Below are positions 1 to 9,250 of a DNA stretch of 33,050 nucleotides, piece by piece. Each line of letters opens with the position of its first letter. Position 1 is the first letter of the stretch. The stretch is from Klebsiella pneumoniae (GTDB lineage: Bacteria; Pseudomonadota; Gammaproteobacteria; Eutrophobiales; Eutrophobiaceae). The DNA lies in contig CAMBTO010000020.1 of NCBI GenBank assembly GCA_945870865.1, forward strand, positions 1-33,050, written 5' to 3'. A program made the position numbers and the translations under genes. Below the pieces are notes generated by a model. It saw nothing but the letters and a program-made list of their open reading frames with translations, had not been told where the DNA came from and made no database searches.

Positions 1-36
1 GCCGCATTCATGCGGCAAACGGTCTGTCACAGGCGC
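1..36 (+). repeat. Family A dispersed repeat, truncated by window start
   Basis: The first bases, GCCGCATTCATGCGGC followed by ACGGTCTGTCAC, match the end of the family A copy at 19555-19620 almost exactly. The GCCGCATTCATGCGGC core is an imperfect palindrome. The rest of the copy presumably lies left of the window. It sits about 120 bp upstream of trxB, in an intergenic position like the other copies. Confidence 0.6.
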
Positions 37-137
37 ACCGGAACACCTTCTCAGGCTGTTGCTGTTGTGCCCTCGAATATGGATTCTTTTGGTTTCTGGC
101 GTTCGCCATAGTGCGAGCTTTGCCGCATAAATATTAA

Positions 138-1112
<975 letters not shown>

Positions 1113-1128
1113 GACGGGAGGCGTGAAC

Positions 1129-1737
1129 ATGGGCAGGGATCAGGACAGGTTGACAGTCAAACGTTTCATCGCTGCGCTTGCGATGCTGTACTGTATATCA
1201 GGTTCGCCATTATCGGCACAGCAGGATGACCTGCGTCGTCCTGACTTCACTCTGCCGGATCTTGCGGGCAAGGCGCGTTCAATTTCCGAGTGGGATGGTA
1301 AAGCGCTGATCATTAATTTCTGGGCGACCTGGTGTATCCCCTGCAAACGCGAGATCCCGCTGTTTAACGAGATAGATGCGGATTACGACGATGCAGATGT
1401 GCAGATCCTCGGTATCGCAATCGATACGGCGGAAAATGTCAGCAAGTATCTGCAGACCACGAAGATGAGCTACACCACGCTGGCTGAAGAGGATCAGGGC
1501 CAGCAGGTGGCCGCCCTGTTCAGCAGTGATCCACTGGTATTGCCGTTCACCGTGTTTCTGGACCATCAGGGGCGTGTATTCTGGATGCAGGTCGAGGAGA
1601 TTTATCGTGAACAGGCTGACGTGATCCTGTCTTATATAGGCAAGGTCAAGTCCGGCGAACTGAGCTATGAACAGGCCCAACTGCAACTGGTGGAGGCCGT
1701 GCAGGCCAGTATGCCAGCAGCTGCAACGGCGCCTTGA
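1129..1737 (+). CDS. TlpA/ResA-like thiol-disulfide oxidoreductase
   Basis: This is an exported thioredoxin-fold protein of the AhpC/TSA-Redoxin (TlpA/ResA) type. The track ORF starts at 1027 inside trxB. The better start is the ATG at 1129, which follows GACGGGAGGCG and gives 202 residues with an N-terminal hydrophobic stretch (about 12-30) ending in SPLSAQ, a plausible signal peptide. The active site FWATWCIPC is at residues 64-72 (Cys69 and Cys72), and the cis-proline loop is probably the LPFTVF segment. The family reduces or shuffles disulfides outside the cytoplasm, often for cytochrome c maturation or envelope repair. Its exact partner cannot be read from this locus. Being 16 bp downstream of trxB and 4 bp upstream of yqiA points to an operon. 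Confidence 0.88.
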   Translation: MGRDQDRLTVKRFIAALAMLYCISGSPLSAQQDDLRRPDFTLPDLAGKARSISEWDGKALIINFWATWCIPCKREIPLFNEIDADYDDADVQILGIAIDTAENVSKYLQTTKMSYTTLAEEDQGQQVAALFSSDPLVLPFTVFLDHQGRVFWMQVEEIYREQADVILSYIGKVKSGELSYEQAQLQLVEAVQASMPAAATAP

Positions 1738-1741
1738 GATT

Positions 1742-2320
1742 ATGTCCGCCCTGCTTTATATCCACGGGTTTCTCAGTTCACCCCGTTCGTTAAAGGCAGT
1801 GCAGATGGGTGTATGGTTACAGCAAAACTGCCCGCAGGTCCAGTATCTCTGTCCGTTGCTGACGCCTTATCCGGACCATACCCGCACCACACTGGAGTCA
1901 CTGGTTGAGCAGTCTTCACCGGGACTGGTCTACCTGATAGGCAGTTCGCTGGGAGGATTCTGGGCAACCTGGCTGGCGGAGAAATATAATTTACGGGCCG
2001 TGTTGATCAATCCGGTTGTGGACCTTGGTCTGTTTAATCAGACCTATCTGAATGTCCAGCTGAAAAACTATCACACTGAGGATACGTACAGGCTGGAGCA
2101 ACAGCATATCGCAGGATACAACGGCGTGGATGTCCCGATAATCAGGCGACCTCTGAATTATCTATTGATGGTGCAGACCGGGGACGAGGTGCTCGACTAC
2201 AGGTTGTCGGTGCAGAAGTACCAGCAGTGTCAACAAATCGTCGAGCCTGGCGGTGACCACACCTTCCAGCATTTTGAAAAACATATACCAGAGGCGATGG
2301 CCTTTCTGGAATCCGGTTGA
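1742..2320 (+). CDS. yqiA: YqiA/YcfP-family alpha/beta-fold esterase
   Basis: This is a small cytoplasmic alpha/beta-hydrolase of the YqiA (UPF0227) family; E. coli YqiA is an esterase active on short acyl chains. The ATG at 1742, 4 bp after the upstream stop, gives 192 residues, the usual family length; the track start at 1667 lies inside the upstream gene. An oxyanion-type HGF is at residues 8-10. The nucleophile elbow GSSLGG is at 67-72, with Ser69 the likely nucleophile. GDEVLDY carries a candidate acid residue, and GGDHTF carries the catalytic His. It appears to be the last gene of the trxB operon. The physiological substrate is unknown. Confidence 0.9.
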   Translation: MSALLYIHGFLSSPRSLKAVQMGVWLQQNCPQVQYLCPLLTPYPDHTRTTLESLVEQSSPGLVYLIGSSLGGFWATWLAEKYNLRAVLINPVVDLGLFNQTYLNVQLKNYHTEDTYRLEQQHIAGYNGVDVPIIRRPLNYLLMVQTGDEVLDYRLSVQKYQQCQQIVEPGGDHTFQHFEKHIPEAMAFLESG

Positions 2321-2343
2321 ACAGCGGTAACCGGCTAAATGTC

Positions 2344-2352
2344 TGATATAAT
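2344..2352 (+). promoter_or_regulatory. Putative extended -10 promoter of the SEC-C gene
   Basis: TGATATAAT is a perfect extended -10 element (TG-N-TATAAT) lying about 30 bp upstream of the ATG at 2383. No convincing -35 hexamer is at the right distance, as expected for extended -10 promoters. It would give the SEC-C gene its own transcript apart from the trxB operon. Confidence 0.5.
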
Positions 2353-2382
2353 CCGGCCATAACAGATAGCGGGGGAAACACG

Positions 2383-2613
2383 ATGCAGACTGGTAGAAAC
2401 GAGCCCTGTCCGTGCGGCAGCGGCAAGAAATACAAGCAATGTTGTCTGGCGAAGGGACCGGCGGCTACAATGCAGTTCAAGCTGATGATGGGTTTTGGTG
2501 CAGTCATCCTGCTGGTCTGTATGGTTCTGCTGATCAGCTCCATCCGCAATTATGAACCGGGTGACACTAACCGTGTCTGGTCAGAAGAGCACCAGCACTG
2601 GCATTACCAGTAG
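2383..2613 (+). CDS. Small SEC-C motif membrane protein
   Basis: This 76-residue protein starts with a SEC-C zinc-binding motif, [13 protein letters not shown], at residues 9-21. This is the same motif found at the C-terminus of SecA, where it binds zinc and helps contact SecB and ribosomes. It is followed by one strong transmembrane segment at about residues 32-50 ([18 protein letters not shown]) and a short polar tail. The ATG follows GCGGGGGAAACACG, a good ribosome binding site, and a TGATATAAT promoter lies just upstream. A SEC-C motif tethered to a membrane helix could anchor a partner at the membrane, but that is inference. It converges on the SPOR-domain gene, whose end is 18 bp away. 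Confidence 0.8.
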   Translation: MQTGRNEPCPCGSGKKYKQCCLAKGPAATMQFKLMMGFGAVILLVCMVLLISSIRNYEPGDTNRVWSEEHQHWHYQ

Positions 2614-2631
2614 TCCAACTGTCAATACACA

Positions 2632-3516
2632 CTAGCGCGGTGGTAACACCACCGTATCTATCTCGTCCGTAATATTACCTATCGATCGCGGCCAGGGATT
2701 GACCGCTTGCAGTCCTGCGGGCAGGTTCGCTACAGCTGCGGCGCCCTCCTCCTTGTCACGATACGATCCGTAAAACAACAGGTAGTGTGGATTGCCTGAC
2801 GGGGTGTATTTAACATAGCCCGACAGCTCGGCGTTATTTCCGGGGTTCTTTTCCAGTAGTTCGATGATGTTTTCGATAGTACTGGCGGAGATTAGTTGCA
2901 GCGTGTAGGCCGTTCTTGTCTGGCTGCGGTACCAGCTATTGCCGCGTATACCGGCCACCTGTGACGGGATGGTATCAAGATTATAAATATTGGTTTCATC
3001 ACGCGGGGCGCTGATGGTCGTGACCGGACTGACTGTCACTGGTGGTGTCGGTGCTGCGACGGGATCAACCACGGCTGTTTCCACAGGCGGTGAGACCTCG
3101 GCGATTGGCTCCGGGATCTCTTCAGCACTGTCGGCTGTGTCCGGGGATACACTTATCTCTGTGGTGAGAGCATCAGTCTCTACCATAATGGTTTCAGCGG
3201 GTTTCGCTTCTGCCATCGGTGCTGGATCCGGTGTCAGGTCTGGCGTTACCTGGACCGGGGCTTCTGAATTTTTCGCCTCTGGAATGGTATCGATAACAGT
3301 CTCAACACTGTCACTTACTTCCGGTTCGGGTGTACTGATAGCCTCGGGTTCCGTTGCGGTAGTAACTGTTTCTGCGGGCATCGGTTGTTCCACGCCCGGT
3401 TGTACCGCGAGCAGGAAATACAGTAACACGCCGGCCACGGCAGTGAGACCGACGCCGGCGGCAATTTTGCTAGTGTTATTTTTCGGTGGTGCCTCCGGTT
3501 CGGGCACGATCTGCAT
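2632..3516 (-). CDS. SPOR-domain membrane protein (DamX-like C-terminal part)
   Basis: This 294-residue protein has a short cytoplasmic N-terminus, one transmembrane helix at about 18-42, a long Pro/Thr/Glu-rich periplasmic linker (about 45-190) and a C-terminal SPOR-like domain (about 205-290, starting YTLQLISAS). SPOR domains bind denuded septal peptidoglycan; DamX of E. coli has this layout and acts in cell division. The start at 3516 lies 41 bp inside the upstream AAA gene, in another frame. The reading frame continues upstream of this ATG as INLAAREI, which looks like a continuation of the ATPase lid. It may therefore be the second half of one ATPase-TM-SPOR gene broken by a frameshift, rather than an independent gene. 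Confidence 0.75.
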   Translation of the reverse strand: MQIVPEPEAPPKNNTSKIAAGVGLTAVAGVLLYFLLAVQPGVEQPMPAETVTTATEPEAISTPEPEVSDSVETVIDTIPEAKNSEAPVQVTPDLTPDPAPMAEAKPAETIMVETDALTTEISVSPDTADSAEEIPEPIAEVSPPVETAVVDPVAAPTPPVTVSPVTTISAPRDETNIYNLDTIPSQVAGIRGNSWYRSQTRTAYTLQLISASTIENIIELLEKNPGNNAELSGYVKYTPSGNPHYLLFYGSYRDKEEGAAAVANLPAGLQAVNPWPRSIGNITDEIDTVVLPPR

Positions 3517-4201
3517 GATCTCGCGGGCGGCCAGATTGATCCTCGCCGGCGTTCAGGCGGGTATCAATATACTCCCGCGTTTGTTCGCGCGACAGCGAAG
3601 GCAGGTGCAGGCTGAAGACCATCTCGGCAGCCAGATTATCAAGTACAGGGTCATCCAGCCGACCGTTCAGAGATTCATCGGCGAACAGCACGATGCGAAA
3701 CCGGGCCTCGGCATAGCGGAGAGTTGCAAGTTCAAATAAAAACTTCAGCGTCTCCAGCGATAATTTATCGGCATCGTCGACTATGAAGACCGGCACAAAA
3801 TCCGCCCGTGAAGACAATTCCAGATATTCGTGCAGCATCGGTATGGCCAGTGCAGGTTTATCGGCCTTGTTCGGCAATGCCTTGCTGATGATGCTGAAGG
3901 CCAGACTCTCACTGCTCATGGTGGCTTTAGCCTTTACCAGACTTATCTTCCAGCTGATTTCCGGAACAGATTCCAGGTACTCGGCCAGCACAGACTTGCC
4001 TGCACCGGGAGAGGATGTCACCACGATCACCTTGTGATTGCCGGCGATGGCCTCACGGACCTGTTCGACCCGATGATTGATCTGTGGTGTGAGGTATACA
4101 ATATCGTCCTGTGTCCCCAGGAACGGGTCTCGCTCCAGCTTGTAACGCAGATAATAACGGTCATCTTTAAAGCCGGATAGGGTTGTTGCTGTCATTGTCA
4201 T
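3476..4201 (-). CDS. AAA ATPase, ExeA/DamX-like; probably frameshifted at its end
   Basis: This ORF encodes an ATPase related to ExeA/GspA and to the N-terminal domain of DamX-like proteins in some gammaproteobacteria. Walker A, SSPGAGKS, is at residues 63-70. Walker B, VPVFIVDDAD, is at about 136-145, and LFADES is a probable sensor region near 183. The fold is intact up to the first lid helix (REQTREYIDTRLNAGEDQ). The remaining tail is an Arg/Gly-rich out-of-frame stretch ending at 3476, unlike any lid domain. Removing one base near 3540 would join LNAGE to INLAAREIMQIV of the SPOR ORF. A mutation, a sequencing error or recoding would all explain this. The Rap1a-like gene ends 20 bp upstream, so the group is probably one operon. 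Confidence 0.8.
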   Translation of the reverse strand: MTMTATTLSGFKDDRYYLRYKLERDPFLGTQDDIVYLTPQINHRVEQVREAIAGNHKVIVVTSSPGAGKSVLAEYLESVPEISWKISLVKAKATMSSESLAFSIISKALPNKADKPALAIPMLHEYLELSSRADFVPVFIVDDADKLSLETLKFLFELATLRYAEARFRIVLFADESLNGRLDDPVLDNLAAEMVFSLHLPSLSREQTREYIDTRLNAGEDQSGRPRDHADRARTGGTTEK

Positions 4202-4221
4202 TCCCGGGTTATCAGTGGAAA

Positions 4222-4629
4222 TTATTGCGCTGCCGGGCAGGAATATCTTGCCGACAATATTTCTGCCGCTGCACGGGTTGCATCCAGTAGTTGCAGGTCG
4301 GGACGTTGTTGCAGACCGCTAATGACGAGGCCGGCCAGCGTCTCGGTGCTGACAGATTCCGGCAAACACACCATCGGGATCGTCTTGTCTATATTGCAGT
4401 CACAGGGCGTGACATACCAGGTGCAGAGCTTGCCTTTCATCGAATCGAAACCATCGCGCATTGATTGCGTACACGCCTCCAGCAGGTCGCTACCGGAAGG
4501 CGCTGCAATCACCACATTCTGTATCAGTAAGGTAGCTGCCAGGATCAGTGGCGTGCACAGCCGACGGGCAGTTTTCGGCAGAGAGGTCCGTGTGGCTGAC
4601 TGCCATGTGATTTCATTTCTGATCGTCAT
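4222..4629 (-). CDS. Secreted Rap1a/Tai-family protein
   Basis: This 135-residue protein has an N-terminal hydrophobic signal (about 24-42, ending VVIAAPSG) and then matches the Rap1a/Tai pattern. It has SGSDLLEAC at the mature start, a central WYV segment, VCLPESVSTETLAGLV, and a final helix ending in YSCP. Rap1a of Serratia is an immunity protein against the T6SS amidase effector Ssp1. However, many genomes carry Rap1a-domain proteins with no effector nearby, and none is visible here. The mature part has several cysteines, including TPCDCN, suggesting disulfides in the periplasm. It leads an apparent operon with the ATPase and SPOR genes, which hints at an envelope role. Family assignment is by pattern, not by a search. 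Confidence 0.65.
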   Translation of the reverse strand: MTIRNEITWQSATRTSLPKTARRLCTPLILAATLLIQNVVIAAPSGSDLLEACTQSMRDGFDSMKGKLCTWYVTPCDCNIDKTIPMVCLPESVSTETLAGLVISGLQQRPDLQLLDATRAAAEILSARYSCPAAQ

Positions 4630-4743
4630 TTAATGATTTTCCACACTTTTATTGATGAGTTCAAGGTATTGGAGGCAGTCTCCGGCGGTTTCCCCCGGGA
4701 ACCGGATGCAAAACACACTACCATCATCATGGCAGGTGGCGGC

Positions 4744-5433
4744 TCACTTTACTGTGCCGCTGTCTGGATCAATATCATCAAAACTGCGCGCAGAGGCGTA
4801 TTTGCTGGCCTGTTGGTTGCCGCCCCGAATCAGTAACAGTGTTTTTATACCGGCATGTTCAGCCGCCTCAAGCTCCTGTTCGATGTCCGACAAGAACAGT
4901 ATCTCGTCCGGGTTGTAGCCGATCTGGGCGATAATGCGTTCATAGGAACTGTGTTCGCGTTTGTTGCCTGTGCGCGTATCAAAATATCCGGAAAACAATC
5001 CGGTCAGATCGCCAACGCAGGTATTGGCAAACAGCAGTTTCTGCGCCTGTACTGACCCGGAAGAATAGACGTAAAGCGCAATGCCGCGTTCAAACCATTG
5101 CTGCAGATTGCGGGAGACGTCCTTGTAGACATGACCCTTGAAGTGGCCCTGTTGATAGCCGTGTTCCCATATCAAGCCTTGCAGTGATTTTAACGGTGTG
5201 ATCTTGCGGTCTTCATCTATCCAGACCTGCAGTTGCGCTATGGTCTCACTGACATCCAGTGGTCGGCCGACCTCCTTGCTGACCAGATCCAGCTGGGTGC
5301 GCACGGCTTCTTCGGCCTGATGCTCGCTGATAAATTGCGCCATATGCTCACGTGCATAAGGAAACAGCACATCATAAACAAAACTGACAGAGGTAGTAGT
5401 GCCTTCAATATCAGTAATTATCGCCCGGATCAT
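4744..5433 (-). CDS. mtnC: Enolase-phosphatase E1 (methionine salvage)
   Basis: MtnC is a bifunctional HAD-family enzyme that enolises 2,3-diketo-5-methylthiopentyl-1-phosphate and removes the phosphate, giving the acireductone. The N-terminus MIRAIITDIEGTTTS carries the HAD nucleophile Asp8 with Glu10 and the family-specific EGTT. YVYSSGSVQAQKLL is motif II, and LFLSDIEQELEAA is the C-terminal acidic motif. The length of 229 residues is standard. It is the third gene of mtnB-mtnD-mtnC on the reverse strand, 10 bp after mtnD. No terminator was recognised between it and the Rap1a gene 114 bp further on. Confidence 0.96.
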   Translation of the reverse strand: MIRAIITDIEGTTTSVSFVYDVLFPYAREHMAQFISEHQAEEAVRTQLDLVSKEVGRPLDVSETIAQLQVWIDEDRKITPLKSLQGLIWEHGYQQGHFKGHVYKDVSRNLQQWFERGIALYVYSSGSVQAQKLLFANTCVGDLTGLFSGYFDTRTGNKREHSSYERIIAQIGYNPDEILFLSDIEQELEAAEHAGIKTLLLIRGGNQQASKYASARSFDDIDPDSGTVK

Positions 5434-5443
5434 CGCTGGGTAC

Positions 5444-6007
5444 TCAGGCGTTGACCAGTTTCAGATAATCATCAAACGTGGGAAATCTTGTCGAGATGTC
5501 ACTGCCGGTAAATTCGGCGACCCAGCCATTATCGGTCGTAAACAGGCGGATAGCCGTGAAATGGGGTGCGGTACCCATGTCAAACCAGTGTGTGGTATTC
5601 GCAGGTACCGAGATCAGATCTTCCTTTTCACACAGCACACAGTAGACCGTGCCATTGATATGCAGGTAGAACAACCCGCTGCCTTCCACAAAAAAGCGGA
5701 TCTCAAAATCCCGGTGTAAATGCTCGGTCAGGAACATCTTGCGCATGTCGTCCTTTTTCGGATTGTCAGGTCGCAGTCCTACGACATCGATCGATTTGAA
5801 ACCATATTTCGTATTAAGACGGTCGATGGATGACTTGTAGGCTGTAAGTACATCCTCAGACTGCGCATTTTCACTCAATGGCTGACTGGCCTCCCAGCGT
5901 TCTATCAATACACCTGCACTGTGCAGACGTGCCGCAATATCGGCAAAATTCCGGATATGTTCCGGCGTACCGCTGGTATCATCATTGTATACACTCAGTA
6001 CCGTCAT
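5444..6007 (-). CDS. mtnD: Acireductone dioxygenase (ARD)
   Basis: This metal-dependent cupin of 187 residues oxidises acireductone. The Fe form yields formate and 2-keto-4-methylthiobutyrate, the methionine precursor; the Ni form yields methylthiopropionate, CO and formate. The metal ligands fit the known Klebsiella pattern exactly in position: His96 and His98 (EHLHRDFE), Glu102 and His140 (ANTTHWF). It lies between mtnB (12 bp upstream) and mtnC (10 bp downstream), so its acireductone substrate is made by its neighbour. The metal it uses cannot be told from sequence alone. Confidence 0.96.
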   Translation of the reverse strand: MTVLSVYNDDTSGTPEHIRNFADIAARLHSAGVLIERWEASQPLSENAQSEDVLTAYKSSIDRLNTKYGFKSIDVVGLRPDNPKKDDMRKMFLTEHLHRDFEIRFFVEGSGLFYLHINGTVYCVLCEKEDLISVPANTTHWFDMGTAPHFTAIRLFTTDNGWVAEFTGSDISTRFPTFDDYLKLVNA

Positions 6008-6019
6008 GGGTCCTCCTGG

Positions 6020-6631
6020 TTACCGGACAAGTCCGGTCGTTTTAAATTCACATTGCAGCAAAAATTCGAGCGCCTCACAATGACGCAGCGCCGCCTCGAC
6101 CGATTCTGCCCAGCAGTAAAATCCGTGACCACGGATGATATAGGCATAGACCGGTGCATTACTCTCCATACATGCGTCAACCACAGCGGCCAGACGCACG
6201 ATGTTCTGGTCATTAGCAAATACCGGAATGCTGATGCTGGTCTGATGGGTGCTGATCCCGGTAAAGGCCTTTAACAGCTCATATCCTTTCAACACGATCC
6301 TGTCCTGAGACAGATGGGCCATCATCGTGGCCGCTTGACTATGCGGATGTAATATCGCGCGAACTTCAGGGAAGCGTCGATACAACTGCAAATGTAGACC
6401 CGTCTCCGCTGACGGCCGCCGGTCATCCAGCGCAGAGCCATCCGGGCGCAGCACCATGATGTCACTCTCTACCAGTTTGCCCTTGTGTTTTCCCGACACG
6501 GTAATCGCAATATTGCCATCATTAAGCAATGCCGAAAAATTCCCACTGGTCGCCGGTACCATGCCGAGCGCATGCAAGGCGCGCCCCGCATCTATCAGCT
6601 GTGCCGCAATTGTGAAAAAGTTATTCTTCAT
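6020..6631 (-). CDS. mtnB: Methylthioribulose-1-phosphate dehydratase
   Basis: MtnB is a zinc enzyme of the class II aldolase/adducin fold that dehydrates 5-methylthioribulose-1-phosphate to the diketo intermediate used by MtnC. Visible features are the N-terminal TSGNFSA (about 28-34), the zinc-binding pair His95/His97 in ILHPHSQA, and the third zinc histidine in RGHGFYCWA (His169). The 203-residue length is typical. It is the first gene of the mtnBDC operon. CGGAGTAGC precedes the ATG, and TAGAAT about 30 bp upstream is a plausible -10. MtnA, and MtnK or MtnP, which supply its substrate, are not in this window. Confidence 0.95.
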   Translation of the reverse strand: MKNNFFTIAAQLIDAGRALHALGMVPATSGNFSALLNDGNIAITVSGKHKGKLVESDIMVLRPDGSALDDRRPSAETGLHLQLYRRFPEVRAILHPHSQAATMMAHLSQDRIVLKGYELLKAFTGISTHQTSISIPVFANDQNIVRLAAVVDACMESNAPVYAYIIRGHGFYCWAESVEAALRHCEALEFLLQCEFKTTGLVR

Positions 6632-7000
6632 GCTACTCCGAAGGGTCGTTACAAAGGCCTATTCTAGCCTTTGGCCCCGCTAGTCGCCACCGTAAAAATA
6701 AAGTCTTCAGCGTGCAATCAGTGTCTACTGGGGGCTGTTTTTCTGATCTATCTACTGGACCTGGCAGGCTGGTATGGATGCGGAAGACCGTGTGCCGCAG
6801 GGATGCGGCGCCCGAGCCTACATGGATGTATTCACGGCGTGTCTGAAACAACCATGCCAGCTTGCCAGACACGCCGTCAATTTAGCAGCGAACCTCTTTC
6901 AAAATTTATCAAGCCTGCCAGACACACCGTCAGATTAGCAGCAAACTATCTTCAGATTAAAAGGGCGCCACACACACTATCTGAACTAAGTGATCCGCCG
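6632..7000. other. Intergenic region with family A repeat, hairpin and direct repeats
   Basis: No gene is supported in these 369 bases between mtnB and the molybdenum hydroxylase. They hold a reverse-oriented family A repeat (6786-6845) and an inverted repeat with 11-bp arms, CGGCGTGTCTG and CAGACACGCCG (6835-6845 and 6866-6876). Two imperfect direct copies of a 31-bp motif beginning GCCAGACAC follow (6864-6894 and 6917-6947). The track ORFs crossing here are shadows of the hydroxylase. Confidence 0.7.
6786..6845 (-). repeat. Family A dispersed repeat, copy 2
   Basis: Read on the reverse strand this is CAGACACGCCGTGAATACATCC, then ATGTAGGCTCGGGCGCCGCATC and a palindromic GCCGCATCCCTGCGGC-type core, ending ACACGGTC. 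It matches the copies at 1-36, 13637-13695 and 19555-19620 with a few substitutions. Confidence 0.75.
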
Positions 7001-9250
7001 TTAAATCGTAAACCCCGATTTAGACAACGGCAGCTCACGCACCCGCACCCCACACGCCGCATAGATCGCATTACAGATCGCCGGTGCCGCCGGCGGCAGC
7101 GCCGGTTCACCCAGACCGGTCGGCCTGAAGTCACTCTCGATAAAATGCACAGCAACCTGTGGTGCCTGCTTCATACGCAACAGTGGATACTGGTGGAAGT
7201 TAGTCTCCTGAATACGCCCGTTTTCGATGGTCAGGCCCAGACCCAGCGCCGTACTCAATCCGTCGATAACAGATCCCTGCGCCTGGTTTTCCGCGCCACT
7301 CATATTGATGATCGGACCCACATCTGCCACAACGGTGATTTTATGCACAGTCAGCTTCTTGTTCGCATCCACACTGACGTCGGCCACCTCGGCCACATGA
7401 CCAGCATGACTGAAATGAAACGCGAGGCCGAGTCCTCTGCCTTTGGGCAACGGCTTGCCCCAGCCGGCCTTTTCTGCCGCAAGGCGGATGACCGCAGCGG
7501 CACGACCGGTGTTGATCGAGTTGATTTCATCCGGTTTGAGCCAGCGCGGATCACCCATGATCTCAAGCAGAAACTCGAGATGATCACGCCCCGCTGTCTT
7601 TGCCATTTCATCAATAAAACATTGCACCGCAAAGGCGATACTGTTTGAACGCGGGGCACGCCATGGCCCGGTCGGTACCATCAACGGCATCATCGTCTGG
7701 GTCAGACGGCTGTTGCTGATCAGCTGCAAGGGGAACTCCTCCTCGCTGATATTGCCACCGGATACCGGCTTGCCCTTGTCATCGGAGAAGGTAATGAAAT
7801 GGTCTTCCCAGGCTGACAGTTTGCCGGCCTTGTCGAGCGCGCCGCGGAATGAGTGGAAACCGCCCACACGGTAGAAGTCATGCAGCATATCGTCTTCGCG
7901 TGTCCACGTCAGCTTGACCGGCACGCCGGCCTGTTTCGAAATGGCGGCTGCCTCACACATGTAGTCGTTCATCAACCGTCGGCCAAAGCCACCGCCGATG
8001 CGGATCTGGTGTACCAGCACCTGTTCTTCGGGCACACCTGTTACCTTGGCTACGCTGCTCAGGCCCTGCTGCGGGCGCTGGGAGGGTGCCCAGATTTCTG
8101 CACGTCCGTCGTGGACCCAGGCAGTGCAGTTCTGCGGTTCCATCGGTGCATGGGGGATAAACGGATAGGAATAATAGGCCGTATGCGTGGCAGTGGCCTG
8201 TTCAAAGGCCCCATCAACATTACCGGTATTCAGTAGCGTCTCATTGCCCTTGCCCTTTGCAATCTCCTGCGCCTTGCGAGTGGCCTCGCTCCAGCTGTCT
8301 TTTGATGCCGCAGACTCGTCCCAGTTGACCTTCAGTTGTTTCTTCGCACTGAATGCGGCCCAGGTGGAATTGGCGATGATGGCAACGCCTGGCATCAACT
8401 CAAGCACATTGCCGTTGCCTTCTACGATAAACGCATCGGTCACACCGGGCAGTGACTTGATCTCGTCCAAATTAAATGAGACCGGTTTGCCACCGGTGGC
8501 CGGACATTTTTCAAACGCCGCATATTTCATACCTGGTATAACAGTGTCGATGCCAAACAGTGGCTGGCCGGTCACAATCCGGTTGTTGTCGACACCGCTG
8601 ATACGCTTGCCCAGCAGTTTATAGTCCTTGCGCTGTTTCAGTGTGATTGTCTTCGGATCGGGTACAGGCAATTTGGCAGCACTGACGGCCAGTTCACCAT
8701 AACTGGCGCTGCGGCCACTGCTTGCGTGTATGACCTTGCTCGAATCGGTTGTGCATTCACCCACCGGGACCTTCCATTCTGCGGCGGCGGCAGTGACGAG
8801 CATCGATCGTGCCACGGCACCGGCCTGGCGGCAGATGTCCCAACTGGTCGGGGTTGACTGTGAACCACCGGCAGATTGACGACCGTAATAGGCCTCGTTA
8901 ATAGGGGCCTGTTCGATCTGCACATCGGCCCAGTTAGCGTCCAGTTCTTCTGCAATCATCATCGGTAACGAGGTTTTGACACCCTGTCCGACCTCGGGAT
9001 TCTTTGCATACAGTGTGATTTTCCCATCACCGCCTATGCGTACAAACCCATTGGGTACCAGTTCATTCGCGCCGGCAGGCAGTACCGGATTCGCCCCGGC
9101 ATTAAATGAAAACCCGAGGATGAGACCGCCTCCGGCAATACCGGTCAGTTTGAGGAAGGTGCGGCGATCAATCGCACGGATCTCTATCGCCACCGGCAGG
9201 TGAATTGATTCAGCCTGATTCAGGATGTCCTGTGCTGTTTCCATGCTCAT
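7001..9250 (-). CDS. Molybdopterin-binding subunit of an IorB-type oxidoreductase
   Basis: This is the large subunit of a xanthine-oxidase-family molybdenum hydroxylase, closest in architecture to IorB (isoquinoline 1-oxidoreductase beta subunit) and aldehyde-oxidising relatives. It has 749 residues. A Tat-like motif, [10 protein letters not shown] (28-37), is followed by a hydrophobic stretch, so it is probably moved to the periplasm together with its partner. The molybdopterin-contact motif GGGFGRR is at 419-425, and the catalytic glutamate is probably Glu715 in GLGEPALPP. The start at 9250 follows GGAGGTGCAGC and overlaps the iron-sulfur subunit stop by 4 bp, so translation is coupled. The substrate is not predictable: N-heterocycles or aldehydes are typical. 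No cytochrome c subunit or XdhC-type chaperone is adjacent. Confidence 0.9.
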   Translation of the reverse strand: MSMETAQDILNQAESIHLPVAIEIRAIDRRTFLKLTGIAGGGLILGFSFNAGANPVLPAGANELVPNGFVRIGGDGKITLYAKNPEVGQGVKTSLPMMIAEELDANWADVQIEQAPINEAYYGRQSAGGSQSTPTSWDICRQAGAVARSMLVTAAAAEWKVPVGECTTDSSKVIHASSGRSASYGELAVSAAKLPVPDPKTITLKQRKDYKLLGKRISGVDNNRIVTGQPLFGIDTVIPGMKYAAFEKCPATGGKPVSFNLDEIKSLPGVTDAFIVEGNGNVLELMPGVAIIANSTWAAFSAKKQLKVNWDESAASKDSWSEATRKAQEIAKGKGNETLLNTGNVDGAFEQATATHTAYYSYPFIPHAPMEPQNCTAWVHDGRAEIWAPSQRPQQGLSSVAKVTGVPEEQVLVHQIRIGGGFGRRLMNDYMCEAAAISKQAGVPVKLTWTREDDMLHDFYRVGGFHSFRGALDKAGKLSAWEDHFITFSDDKGKPVSGGNISEEEFPLQLISNSRLTQTMMPLMVPTGPWRAPRSNSIAFAVQCFIDEMAKTAGRDHLEFLLEIMGDPRWLKPDEINSINTGRAAAVIRLAAEKAGWGKPLPKGRGLGLAFHFSHAGHVAEVADVSVDANKKLTVHKITVVADVGPIINMSGAENQAQGSVIDGLSTALGLGLTIENGRIQETNFHQYPLLRMKQAPQVAVHFIESDFRPTGLGEPALPPAAPAICNAIYAACGVRVRELPLSKSGFTI

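Noticed and set aside
2990-3739. 249-aa forward ORF rich in Gly/Ser/Val
   Set aside because: It is an antisense shadow of the low-complexity Pro/Thr/Glu linker of the SPOR protein.
4222-4629. T6SS immunity gene with a cognate effector
   Set aside because: No amidase effector or T6SS gene is in the window; only family resemblance to Rap1a is supported.
6671-7648. 325-aa forward ORF over the molybdenum hydroxylase gene
   Set aside because: It is antisense to a well-supported IorB-type gene with motifs throughout. Its own translation is Arg/His-rich with no domain.
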